Positions 27,776-36,915 of a DNA stretch of 64,000 nucleotides are shown here, one piece after another. This DNA is from Eremothecium cymbalariae DBVPG#7215 (taxonomy: Eukaryota; Ascomycota; Saccharomycetes; Saccharomycetales; Saccharomycetaceae), in NCBI RefSeq assembly GCF_000235365.1, contig NC_016449.1, positions 868,001 to 932,000 on the forward strand, read 5' to 3'. The position numbers were made by a program, and so were the translations under genes. Position 1 is the stretch's first letter; every line of letters begins with the position of its first letter. The notes below the pieces were generated by a model that worked only from the letters and a program-made list of their open reading frames with translations, did no database searches and had not been told where the DNA came from.

Positions 27776-29989
27776 ATGGATATTCCGTTAGCTTCGAAAG
27801 AAAGCCCTGCTGATTGTAGTAGTGCCTGTCCATCAGGTGTTACTGCCATTGGTTCAGGGTTTACATCAACTACAGGCAGTTCTCCGGTGTATGAAGCCAA
27901 GCAAGAGGGCAGTAATGATGATGGATATATATACAAGGAGATACCGTTATGGAATAAGATAGTTTATGATATTTTTTTGTGGATTTTTGGTGCAGTGTTC
28001 AACTGTTTCTTTAGAGACGTTAGGACTCGTGATGGGTATAAGATACCTCAAAACGGGCCCATAATCTTTGTTGCAGCACCTCATGCTAATCAATTTGTTG
28101 ATCCTGTAATTTTGATGACTCAAGTGAAGAAGCTAACCAATAGGCGTATTTCATTCTTGGTTGCGAATAACTCGATGAAGAGACTAGTAGTAGGGTTTTT
28201 AGCTCGATGTGCTATGTCGATCGGCGTTGCAAGGGCACAAGATAACCTAAGTCCGGCAAAGGGTAAGATTAGATTAGCTCCCGATAACCCCCGTAAGCTT
28301 ATTGGAATTGACACTGAGTTTACGAAGTTTCAAGTCAAGGGTTTAATTGGGCTACCAAAATCATTGGGAAATATAGATATTGAGTCCATTGAATCAGATA
28401 CTGAGTTAACTTTAAGAAAGGAATTTCGGCTGCAGAAGCCAGAGGTCAAGGCTGTATTATTGAAAGGTACTTCTTTCAAGTATGCTCCTAAGGTCGACCA
28501 GTCAAATGTATATCATCATGTATTTGAACATTTGGCCCATGACCAATGTATTGGTATTTTCCCAGAGGGAGGTTCACATGACAGGACTGACCTATTACCT
28601 CTCAAAGCGGGCGTTGCCATTATGGCTTTAGGTTGTATGCATCGTCATCCAGGGGTTAGCGTCAAGATTGTCCCTTGTGGGATGAATTATTTTCATCCTC
28701 ATAAATTTAGATCGAGAGCTGTTATAGAAATTGGAAGCCCAATAGAAATTTCTGCTGAGCTGGTCAGCAAGTATGGCAATCCAGAAACCAATAAGGAGGC
28801 TGTAAGAGAATTGTTGAATACCATTACCGAGGGTTTGAAGGCTGTGACTTTATCCTGCCCGGATTACGAAACTTTGATGGTTATACAGGCTGCAAGAAGA
28901 TTATACGCAGGCCGTGTATCATCAAAACTTCCTTTGCCGTTGGTGGTGGAAATGAACAGACGTTTGATGAAGGGTTATGAAGCATTTAAGGACGATCCAA
29001 GAATTATAAAAGTTAAGAAGGCTGTTTTGGTTTACAACGATCATTTGAGACATTACAACCTCCCGGATCACCAAGTGGAGCATGCACAGATCAACTTCTC
29101 AAGCAACTTGAGCTTGTTGTTGTTTAGATCCATAAGCTTGTTATTTGCTGCCGTTTTGGCACTACCAGGTATCTTTATGTTTTCTCCAGTTTTCATTATT
29201 GCCAAGAGACTGTCGAATAAGAAAGCCGCAGAGGCCTTGGCTGCCTCGACTGTTAAAATAAAGGCTAAAGACGTTATCGCGACGTGGAAAATTTTGGTTA
29301 GTCTTGGTGTCGCTCCATCGTTGTACACATTCTGGTCCATATTAATAGTGTGGTACTTCCGCAACAGCTATACCAAAGATAGGTATATTTTTAGCTTTAT
29401 TGTCGCCTATAGTTGTTCAGCTCTGCTCACATACTCCGCTCTATTTGTTGGAGATATTGGTATGGATATATTCAAATCATTAAGGCCGTTATATCTATCT
29501 TTAACAACTCCGGAGTGCCTAAAGTCTTTACAAGAGGAACGCTGTGTTATTGCAGAGCAAATTACTGAAATAGTTAATATATTGGGTCCCCAGCTATTCC
29601 CTGACTTTGATGCCGAAGTCTTGGAAAAGAAATATCACTCTAGTAGTGTCTCTGTAGAGGATGAAGAAGACAGAAAGACCCAAGAATTAAAGAGGCGCAG
29701 ATTATTAAGGAAGAAGCAAGAAAAGGCTGCTGTACAGAGGGAGAGCTTCACTCTCGTAGAAGATTCATACGAAGAAATGACTACTGATGATGACAGTGAT
29801 GCCCTGTCGATGGTCAACAGTGACAATTCGTTATCGAACATACCAATATTTTCAAGTGTACATAGATCCGGATCAGTTTCTAGTGTAAGCACAATGTCTT
29901 CCGGATTCGAGATTGACGAAAATGTTAAAGACAACGGATTAAGCAACATGATAATTGATGCCATCAGGCAAAATCGAAAAATCGAGTAA
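27776..29989 (+). CDS. SCT1: Glycerol-3-phosphate/DHAP acyltransferase (Sct1/Gpt2)
   Basis: From the first ATG the protein has 737 residues; S. cerevisiae Sct1 has 759 and Gpt2 743. Acyltransferase motifs are clear: APHANQFVDP (about 101, the HX4D box), FPEGGSHDRTDLLPLKAG (about 262) and CGMNYFHPHKFRSRAVIEIG. Two membrane regions lie at about residues 55-75 and 440-480, with more at about 515-565. The C-terminal tail from about 620 is charged and Ser-rich, the region that is phosphorylated in Sct1. The enzyme makes lysophosphatidic acid, the first step of glycerolipid synthesis, in the ER. A single gene stands for the duplicated S. cerevisiae pair; the position (beside FMT1) fits YBL011W. Confidence 0.95.
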   Translation: MDIPLASKESPADCSSACPSGVTAIGSGFTSTTGSSPVYEAKQEGSNDDGYIYKEIPLWNKIVYDIFLWIFGAVFNCFFRDVRTRDGYKIPQNGPIIFVAAPHANQFVDPVILMTQVKKLTNRRISFLVANNSMKRLVVGFLARCAMSIGVARAQDNLSPAKGKIRLAPDNPRKLIGIDTEFTKFQVKGLIGLPKSLGNIDIESIESDTELTLRKEFRLQKPEVKAVLLKGTSFKYAPKVDQSNVYHHVFEHLAHDQCIGIFPEGGSHDRTDLLPLKAGVAIMALGCMHRHPGVSVKIVPCGMNYFHPHKFRSRAVIEIGSPIEISAELVSKYGNPETNKEAVRELLNTITEGLKAVTLSCPDYETLMVIQAARRLYAGRVSSKLPLPLVVEMNRRLMKGYEAFKDDPRIIKVKKAVLVYNDHLRHYNLPDHQVEHAQINFSSNLSLLLFRSISLLFAAVLALPGIFMFSPVFIIAKRLSNKKAAEALAASTVKIKAKDVIATWKILVSLGVAPSLYTFWSILIVWYFRNSYTKDRYIFSFIVAYSCSALLTYSALFVGDIGMDIFKSLRPLYLSLTTPECLKSLQEERCVIAEQITEIVNILGPQLFPDFDAEVLEKKYHSSSVSVEDEEDRKTQELKRRRLLRKKQEKAAVQRESFTLVEDSYEEMTTDDDSDALSMVNSDNSLSNIPIFSSVHRSGSVSSVSTMSSGFEIDENVKDNGLSNMIIDAIRQNRKIE

Positions 29990-30578
29990 ATTATGCCAAC
30001 ATGACAAGAAATTCAATCTGCTTTTAATTTCAGTAGAATATATTTATACACTCACATATATATATGATCTGTTCCGTAAGTTATGCAGTTTATTTACTCG
30101 ATAAGATAAGTTTTTAAAAACGATAAAGTGTTATCAGTGGAATATTCTGAGGAGGTGCGAGCGATTACGTAAAAAGTTTCTCCAACGGATAACGCATAAA
30201 GAAGCAATAACATCAATGACCACGATAACACACAATTAGTGGACGGATGAGATAAATATATATATTATTAGAATATGAGTTTAATTAATGCATGCGTCTT
30301 ATTTAAGGAGACACGGAAATTGAACCAATCAGATGCTATCCAGCACCACGGGACCCATAGGAGAAAATAAGATTTCCTCTTTACAAGTTACCCGTGAAGT
30401 TCAAAGATTAATGAAATAAAAACACAAATTAAAAGATCAAAGTTGACCGCCACCAAAGGCAGATTTCCACGAGGGCATATTACAGAAGTTACGCTGCAAG
30501 ATGAAGCAGGTATTAACCCCCAAGTGCGTTACTGTAAAAAAGTATTCTAAAAAAATAACCAGAACAATCATTAAAATG
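29990..30578. other. Intergenic between convergent SCT1 and PIB2
   Basis: The region is 589 nt and AT-rich. A Reb1-type TTACCCG lies at 30388-30394 and could act as a roadblock terminator between the convergent genes. No gene was recognised. Confidence 0.5.
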
Positions 30579-32633
30579 TCAAAAACTACTCCAGGACCAA
30601 TCTGCCGGAACACTGCCAACAAAACTATCTAGCCGTTGCCTGCCTGATGCATCAGCCGCTTTGTCATCACCCTCCAATGTAGTATCTATCGAGGCCACTG
30701 GAACTTTAGATGATATAGTTTTGCTATGGTCGCTAGTAGCAATCCGATCCAGCGGATCATACGTGTTTCCATTGCGTGCAGCACCACTGCCAGCGTTTCC
30801 TGCATTTGGACCTTCCCTAACTAACCGCTCATACTCCTCCAAACACCCATCACATATCTTGGACAACATACCGATACCTCCTCCCCCAATAATGAATTTT
30901 GCATTTGGATTCAAATACATCCAGTGCCTCACATGCTGCTGACAAAATATATCACCGCAGTGTCTACAATGATGCTTACGCTCCCAAAAAGTGAATAATT
31001 TGTGACAGTACTTGCAGGATTGTCTCTTACTGTCTGCAACCCAATGCTTCCTAGTTGGAGGAACCAGATTCACACTGTTATGCGCTGAATAATCACCCTT
31101 CATGCTACATGCCAACCATATATCGAACTTGCGCCTATACTCTGTGAGAAATGAAGAAGTGGCTGAATGTGTGCTAGAGGCATAATTAGAATGGCCACCT
31201 TTATTTGTTTTAAGATTATTAATAGGTTGACCCGAAGCACTTCGGTGGGATGACGGAGAGTGAGACTTTAGTTGGTTCCAATTAAGATTGGTTTCAGAAA
31301 TATCACGTAATACTGCAGGCATGTACATCGGCTTCTTGGGTTCGTTAATTTGCCGTATCGGCTTCTTCGCAAAATGCTGCTCCTGCTGAGCGCTACCATT
31401 GAGACCACTATCTTGGGTATGTGTGCTATAGTTCGTGCTGACATTGTAGTTCCCTTGGATGGCACCTGGCAGCTTCAAAGGCTCTGGCTGAGACAGCACA
31501 TCCCCTATGGAAGATCTTCGGAGACCGTTAGCGCTGGAAACCTGTGAGTGATTGAGGGGTATAGGATTATTCCTAGAAGTCTCTAGAATAACATGCTTTC
31601 CGCCAAATTGAAGATGCGTTAAGGGCTCCTGTGGCTCATTCAAGTTCTCATCGGGATCTATAGTACCATCCTGATCGTTCTGGAGAGTGCCACTAACAGA
31701 TAAGGGCACTTTATTAGCCTGCAACATCGACAGCTTACGCAGAGCGTCTCTGGTCAGTTGTTTTTGCTGTGTAAACTCATCTTCTTCATCGACATCCGCA
31801 CCCGAAACGGCACCAGAGTTCTTCCCGTCTACACTCCGCTGTTGCACGAGCTTCTGTTGTTGTGTTTGACCCTGGGTATCTGACGAGTGCCCGCTGATCG
31901 GCGTATCTCCTAGTTTCTGAGGAGTCGTAGATGAATGTTCTGGAGCTGCAGACGAAACAGTCGTTGCCAAGCTGTTAGACTGATTAGAACCAACCCTACC
32001 ACCACCCTCGCCGCCACCCTCACTCCCGCCACCGCCGACCACGTCGCTGCTACCACCTTGCAACTGATTCCCAGTAATCATCCGCTGCTCATCGGTGAAC
32101 GGCAAACGCTCCCCTATCTTAATATCATCCTCAAGATCCTCCTCTATAACATTCCGGCCAGACGCCATGCTGCTTCTAGTCGTCCGACGACGGAGCATGT
32201 TCGACGACGCAATCGCTGGAGACTGAATCTGCTGCGCTGCATTCACGAAATTCGTGACCAGCGTCAACGCTGGCCCAGCCGCACTACCCCCATTATGATT
32301 CCTCCCCATCCCATCATACCCACCCCCACCACTGTTATTGTGCCGCTCCGTCCCATTGTCACCATTCTCTATCCCTCCATTTACTCCCGCTCCCGCTCCT
32401 GCCGCCCCATTCCCTCCATTACCACTGTTCTGCAGCATCGATTTCAACGACATCCCACTAAAAACGCTCTGCAAACTATGCGTTCGCCCCCTCAGTGGTA
32501 CTTTACGCTTCTCAAACGTAATCGTAGACTTATTAGAAACAACCGACGTGTCAGAGTTGTATCTGCGAGCTGGAGTCCCGGATTGTTTAGCCTCTGTTTC
32601 CATATCACTATTCTGGCTATGAACGCTCCCCAT
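30579..32633 (-). CDS. PIB2: FYVE-domain TORC1 regulator Pib2
   Basis: The 684-residue protein compares with 635 in S. cerevisiae. About 500 residues of low-complexity sequence, with Gly-rich stretches, precede a FYVE zinc finger at about 525-605 (KHWVADSKRQSCKYCHKLF, then RKHHCRHCG, then KICDGC). The FYVE domain binds PI3P on vacuolar and endosomal membranes. The last residues (SFVGSVPADWSWSSF) form the conserved C-terminal tail that is needed for TORC1 activation by glutamine in S. cerevisiae. A conserved helical block, YASSTHSATSSFLTEYRRKF, precedes the FYVE. Position between PGD1 and STT3 fits YGL023C. It shares a 601-nt divergent promoter with STT3. Confidence 0.94.
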   Translation of the reverse strand: MGSVHSQNSDMETEAKQSGTPARRYNSDTSVVSNKSTITFEKRKVPLRGRTHSLQSVFSGMSLKSMLQNSGNGGNGAAGAGAGVNGGIENGDNGTERHNNSGGGGYDGMGRNHNGGSAAGPALTLVTNFVNAAQQIQSPAIASSNMLRRRTTRSSMASGRNVIEEDLEDDIKIGERLPFTDEQRMITGNQLQGGSSDVVGGGGSEGGGEGGGRVGSNQSNSLATTVSSAAPEHSSTTPQKLGDTPISGHSSDTQGQTQQQKLVQQRSVDGKNSGAVSGADVDEEDEFTQQKQLTRDALRKLSMLQANKVPLSVSGTLQNDQDGTIDPDENLNEPQEPLTHLQFGGKHVILETSRNNPIPLNHSQVSSANGLRRSSIGDVLSQPEPLKLPGAIQGNYNVSTNYSTHTQDSGLNGSAQQEQHFAKKPIRQINEPKKPMYMPAVLRDISETNLNWNQLKSHSPSSHRSASGQPINNLKTNKGGHSNYASSTHSATSSFLTEYRRKFDIWLACSMKGDYSAHNSVNLVPPTRKHWVADSKRQSCKYCHKLFTFWERKHHCRHCGDIFCQQHVRHWMYLNPNAKFIIGGGGIGMLSKICDGCLEEYERLVREGPNAGNAGSGAARNGNTYDPLDRIATSDHSKTISSKVPVASIDTTLEGDDKAADASGRQRLDSFVGSVPADWSWSSF

Positions 32634-32872
32634 TATCCTCGAATGACCTACCTTCCAATTACAAATTAAAAACTCCTCCGGCCTACTATTATTCCTATTA
32701 CCTTGTTACTCTACTTTGCTTACCAATGCTTTGTGTGTGCGTATGTAGTAGGCCTTTGAGTTAAAGGGAGGGAGAAATTGAGTTTCTTTGTAGTAGAACG
32801 AACTAAAAAATCTTTCGATTCTCCTTGCTTTGTGATTGCTTTTTATTTTCTAAACTCGTTCTCGAGGTCACG

Positions 32873-32905
32873 TGTAACATCACGTGTTTATCACGTGATG
32901 TTACA
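32873..32905. repeat. 14-bp inverted repeat containing two E-boxes, plus a third E-box
   Basis: TGTAACATCACGTG (32873-32886) and its exact complement (32892-32905) flank a 5-bp spacer. CACGTG lies at the inner end of each arm, and another CACGTG overlaps the left edge at 32869-32874. Cbf1 or Pho4 are the natural candidates to bind. Confidence 0.85.
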
Positions 32906-32973
32906 GCCCCTTATTTCGCGAAAGCGCTGACGTGTGCGCTCGCCAGGGGCGGCGCCGGCCGAGAGCCCAGCCA

Positions 32974-33004
32974 AGCCTAGCGGGCCCCGCGGGCCCGCTA
33001 GGCT
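32974..33004. repeat. Perfect 14-bp GC-rich hairpin, 3-base loop
   Basis: Arms 32974-32987 and 32991-33004 (AGCCTAGCGGGCCC and complement) enclose CGC. The right arm runs directly into tandem GGCTCGGCT units (33001-33009, 33010-33018 and a degenerate third to 33031). This is unusual in a yeast promoter of otherwise average composition. Confidence 0.85.
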
Positions 33005-33234
33005 CGGCTGGCTCGGCTGGCTCGGGCTGGGCTCCGTCCGCGCGGAGGGCGGTTTCGTTCGGCAAAACCGATATAGTTATTCTAGAAAAGCTCGTCCGAT
33101 CTATAATCACACCGGCAACAGCACACCAACAACACAACACACCACGCAGGCAATCGTCATAGTCTAGCAATCCAAGTCCCTTTATCAAGACTGGCTTTTC
33201 AACAATTTGCAATTCTATATACTAGGTGACCACG

Positions 33235-35526
33235 ATGGCGATGAAGGCAGAGGTTCACACGGCACTGTGCTGGGCTCGGGTGTTGTTTAAAACAATAATT
33301 ATAATTTCGATTTTTGGGGCGGCGATATCTTCTCGTCTTTTTTCGGTGATCCGGTTTGAATCGATTATCCATGAGTTCGATCCTTGGTTCAATTTTAGGG
33401 CCACTAAGTATCTTGTGAGCCATTCGTTCTATGAGTTTCTAAACTGGTTTGACGATCGGACGTGGTACCCGCTGGGGCGGGTAACAGGTGGGACGTTGTA
33501 CCCTGGTTTGATGACGACTTCTGCTGTGATCTGGCATGGGCTGCGTAATATTGGTCTTCCTGTGGATATCAGAAATGTGTGTGTTTTGTTTGCACCGGCG
33601 TTTGCAGGGTTTACTGCCTTGGCGACGTATGAGTTCACAAGGGAGATCAAGGATGCTAATGCGGGCTTGTTAGCAGCTGGGTTTATGGCGATCGTTCCGG
33701 GGTATATCTCGAGATCGGTGGCTGGGTCGTATGATAATGAGGCCATTGCGATCACGTTATTAATGCTGACTTTTATGTTTTGGATCAAGGCTATGAAGAC
33801 AGGATCGATTTTGCATTCCACTTTTGCGGCTTTGTTTTATTTCTACATGGTCTCCGCGTGGGGTGGGTACGTGTTCATTACCAATTTAATCCCGTTGCAT
33901 GTGTTTATCCTAATACTCATGGGACGATACCATAGCAGGCTTTATAGCGCTTATACGACGTGGTATACGATAGGTACTATAGCTTCGATGCAGATTCCTT
34001 TTGTTGGGTTTTTGCCGATCAGGTCCAACGATCACATGGCTGCGCTCGGAGTGTTTGGTCTAGTACAACTAGTTGGGTTGGGTAACTATATTAAAGGCAA
34101 TGTTTCATCTAAACGCTTTAAAGTGGTGCTCATTTTGTCTCTTGTTGTAATCATAGTTGTTGGTGTCTCTGGTCTCTTTGCGATCACTTTCCTTGGTTAC
34201 ATTGCACCCTGGACTGGTAGATTTTACTCCTTATGGGACACTAATTATGCCAAGATCCACATTCCAATTATTGCTTCCGTTTCAGAACACCAGCCTACCG
34301 CTTGGCCTGCATTTTTCTTTGACAATCAATTCCTCATTTGGCTGTTCCCAGCTGGTGTCTTTTTGTTGTTCCTCGACCTGAAAGACGAGCATGTATTTGT
34401 CATCACGTACTCCGTTCTATGTTCCTATTTTGCAGGTGTCATGGTCCGGCTAATGTTAACCTTGACGCCCATTATCTGTGTCTCGGCTGCGTATGCGCTA
34501 TCCAAGCTATTTGACGTTTACCTTGACTTCTCCGAACTTTGGTCCACCACCGGGGCGGCAGATGTGCTCACACCTTCTGACCCCCAGGCCGCAGGTACTG
34601 CTGAAAAACGCCCTCCCTCGAAGATCAGTGCCAATGTATCAGCTGCTGCCACGTCGTCTTCGTCGTCTTCCTCATCCAGGAACGGTTTCCTCATGGTGAT
34701 CACCAAATTGCTCGTTTCTGGCACATTCCTATTCTACCTCTGGCTTTTCGTTTACCACTGTACTTGGGTTACCTCGACAGCGTACTCTTCTCCATCTGTC
34801 GTGCTTCCATCGAGGAACCCTGATGGTTCACCTGCCGTCATCGACGACTTCAGAGAAGCCTACTACTGGCTAAGAATGAATACTGACGAGGACGCAAAGA
34901 TAGCATCATGGTGGGACTACGGTTACCAAATCGGCGGCATGGCTGACCGTACAACCCTCGTCGATAACAATACTTGGAACAACACCCACATTGCCATCGT
35001 CGGCAAAGCAATGGCCACATCTCAGGACAAAGCCTACCACCTCCTCCGCGCCCACGACGTGGACTACGTCCTAGTCATCTTTGGAGGCGTGCTTGGCTTC
35101 AGCGGCGATGACCTTAACAAATTCCTATGGATGGTCAGGATTTCAGAGGGAATTTGGCCTGATGAAATTAAAGAACGCGAATATTTCTCCGCAGCAGGCG
35201 ACTACCGTATGGATGCCAGCGCCTCAAGCACAATGAAAAATTCACTCATGTACAAGCTCTCCTACTACAGATTCCCTGAACTTTTCGACGGACAACAAGG
35301 CTTCGACAGAGTCCGTTCCCAAACCATCACCGTTGACGATATCGGCACCCTCGACTACTTCGAAGAAGCCTTCACCTCTGAGAATTGGATGGTTCGTATC
35401 TTCAAACTCAAGAGCCCAGATCATCTGGGGAGAAACTTGCATGACGTTGCCAAATTGAACATGGAGCAGTCTCTCGGTGTTAAAAAGAGACTGGTAAAGA
35501 AACCTGTCTTGGACTTGAGAGTATAA
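33235..35526 (+). CDS. STT3: Oligosaccharyltransferase catalytic subunit Stt3
   Basis: The 763-residue protein (S. cerevisiae 718) starts at the first ATG; an ATG two codons later is equally possible. It has about 11-13 membrane segments from residue 15 to 530. Catalytic features are EFDPWFNFRATKYL (about 46, metal-binding Asp), SVSEHQPTAW (external loop with the Glu) and the lumenal WWDYGYQIGGMADRTTLVDNN (about 559), which recognises the +2 Thr/Ser of the sequon. Stt3 transfers the lipid-linked glycan to Asn in the ER lumen. The insert before the last membrane helix, rich in Pro, Ala and Ser with an eight-Ser run (about 34650-34680), accounts for part of the extra length. It is the YGL022W equivalent. 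Confidence 0.97.
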   Translation: MAMKAEVHTALCWARVLFKTIIIISIFGAAISSRLFSVIRFESIIHEFDPWFNFRATKYLVSHSFYEFLNWFDDRTWYPLGRVTGGTLYPGLMTTSAVIWHGLRNIGLPVDIRNVCVLFAPAFAGFTALATYEFTREIKDANAGLLAAGFMAIVPGYISRSVAGSYDNEAIAITLLMLTFMFWIKAMKTGSILHSTFAALFYFYMVSAWGGYVFITNLIPLHVFILILMGRYHSRLYSAYTTWYTIGTIASMQIPFVGFLPIRSNDHMAALGVFGLVQLVGLGNYIKGNVSSKRFKVVLILSLVVIIVVGVSGLFAITFLGYIAPWTGRFYSLWDTNYAKIHIPIIASVSEHQPTAWPAFFFDNQFLIWLFPAGVFLLFLDLKDEHVFVITYSVLCSYFAGVMVRLMLTLTPIICVSAAYALSKLFDVYLDFSELWSTTGAADVLTPSDPQAAGTAEKRPPSKISANVSAAATSSSSSSSSRNGFLMVITKLLVSGTFLFYLWLFVYHCTWVTSTAYSSPSVVLPSRNPDGSPAVIDDFREAYYWLRMNTDEDAKIASWWDYGYQIGGMADRTTLVDNNTWNNTHIAIVGKAMATSQDKAYHLLRAHDVDYVLVIFGGVLGFSGDDLNKFLWMVRISEGIWPDEIKEREYFSAAGDYRMDASASSTMKNSLMYKLSYYRFPELFDGQQGFDRVRSQTITVDDIGTLDYFEEAFTSENWMVRIFKLKSPDHLGRNLHDVAKLNMEQSLGVKKRLVKKPVLDLRV

Positions 35527-36915
35527 CCGCGACGTCAAACAAAGATCCGTCCGTATTACGCTCACTACTAAACACTACTATATATACCCGAAAATCCAAT
35601 ACAAAATAACTATTCTACAGTATTCTCTTCTTACCTCTGCCCATTTTACCATTTATAATTTATCTCTGTGTCTGACACCAACTCGCTTCATCTTTTCTGA
35701 AACATTCGTCTCATAAATAAAATTAAATAATCTCGCCCGTCTTGTTTGATCGTCGTTTCTACAACATTGTTCAAATGTTAAATGTTTACAGACATCGCTC
35801 GACACTATAGGAACAACGCATCCCCATAGTTAGATACTCACGGAAGACTCCGACTAGACAAATTGTTGAGTTCCTCATTGGGAACTATGCGCAGCTTTAT
35901 CGTACATACACCACGTATGGCGAGTCAAAATAAACAACAAGAAAATAACAAAAAGACTGCGCCATCTCGATAATACTACAATAATCGGAGAGTCCTTCAA
36001 ACATGTCGATCTACATTTTGAAATGTCTGCAATGAATACCAACAAGCAACAAACACTGGCCTGCTAAAACGCATTGTTTCCTTCCAATTCTAAACTTGAA
36101 TCCGTTATTCCAACGCCGCAAGCATTAGTTTTTGAAATCTCGCGTTTTCGCGTCTTTTGTTTACATACTTCAGACGTATTGGTTGAGGAGGCGTGGCCAT
36201 CACCTCCTTTCTGCCTTTCGAAAACAAGTGCCAACCAGCAAAAAACTGCGAAGAATCCTATTAGAGTATTTTCGAATTGCTGGGACGTATCTTTATTATA
36301 AATAGCCCTGGGCCGTGAATTCTTCTCCGTCGGGAACAAGCGATCTATTAACAAGTCAGCGTGTTAGCAGATCTTGTTTAGGTATAGCCCAGTTTTGGCC
36401 CGGTATTTGTGAGATTCTGGAAGATCAGACGTGTTAAGAGAACAGAGAAGAACAGTTCTTGAAAAGGGTTATTTTTTTGATATTTGGGTGTTACACATTT
36501 GTTTAATTTTTTGGTTGATTTTTCGATTATAGTGTGAGTAAGAGTGGTTGAGAGAGAGATCGAGAGAGAGATCGAGAGAGTTTGTGTTAGTGTGTTTGAG
36601 TGTGTCAGGTCCTAACGTCAATTCCAAGGCAAAAGAAATAGGGTTGGAATACCCTTTTACGATCGTTTCTGTTAGGTTCATTTTTGTTGTGATAAGAAGG
36701 CACGTTGACAATTCATTCGTTATATTCTCTGTCGTTTACGCATTCCTTTCACTATTTGATTAAGGGTATTTTTTTTGAAGTGAAGAGATATAGTACGTGT
36801 GTGGGTGGGTCAGCGTAACCTGAGAAGTTTAATTTTGTCCGATAAAAGCCACTGTACTGCGGATTTTAATACTTGATACACCATCTCTACAGAGAGAGCA
36901 TAGGAAGAAGTAGTG
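35527..36915. other. Intergenic between STT3 and ALK1/2, 1.4 kb
   Basis: The left half is AT-rich with nothing recognised. An ATG-less open frame at 36064-36354 (minus) has one hydrophobic segment but no splice donor upstream, so I do not call it. At 36550-36580 there is a purine microsatellite, and the ALK leader is G/T-rich after it. Length suggests a long regulatory region for the cell-cycle kinase gene. Confidence 0.5.
36550..36580 (+). repeat. 12-bp purine tandem repeat (GAGAGAGAGATC), 2.6 copies
   Basis: Two complete units (36550-36561, 36562-36573) and a partial third precede a G/T-rich stretch (36581-36606). It lies about 340 nt before the ALK start codon, in its promoter or leader. 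Confidence 0.75.

Larger units (their letters stand above)
32634..33234. promoter_or_regulatory. Divergent PIB2-STT3 promoter with E-boxes and a GC-rich hairpin
   Basis: From PIB2 to STT3 this region holds three CACGTG E-boxes (32869-32905), a TTTCGCGAAA palindrome (32914-32923), a GC-rich island of about 120 bp (32930-33055) with a long hairpin, and AT-rich sequence before STT3. No coding region is evident. Confidence 0.7.

Noticed and set aside
30437..30622. 61-codon minus-strand frame at the PIB2 3' end
   Set aside because: It overlaps the conserved PIB2 C-terminus in another frame and has no known family; the MPSWKSAF resemblance to the Pib2 tail is probably chance.
32901..33212. Long GC-rich frames on both strands in the PIB2-STT3 promoter
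   Set aside because: They are products of GC-rich tandem repeats without stops; composition (Pro/Ala/Gly) is repeat-driven and no start context or homologue is evident.
36064..36354. 96-codon minus-strand frame with one hydrophobic segment between STT3 and ALK
   Set aside because: It has no ATG. A TGCTAAC and TAG lie just upstream like an intron 3' end, but no GTATGT-type donor with a start codon was found before it.
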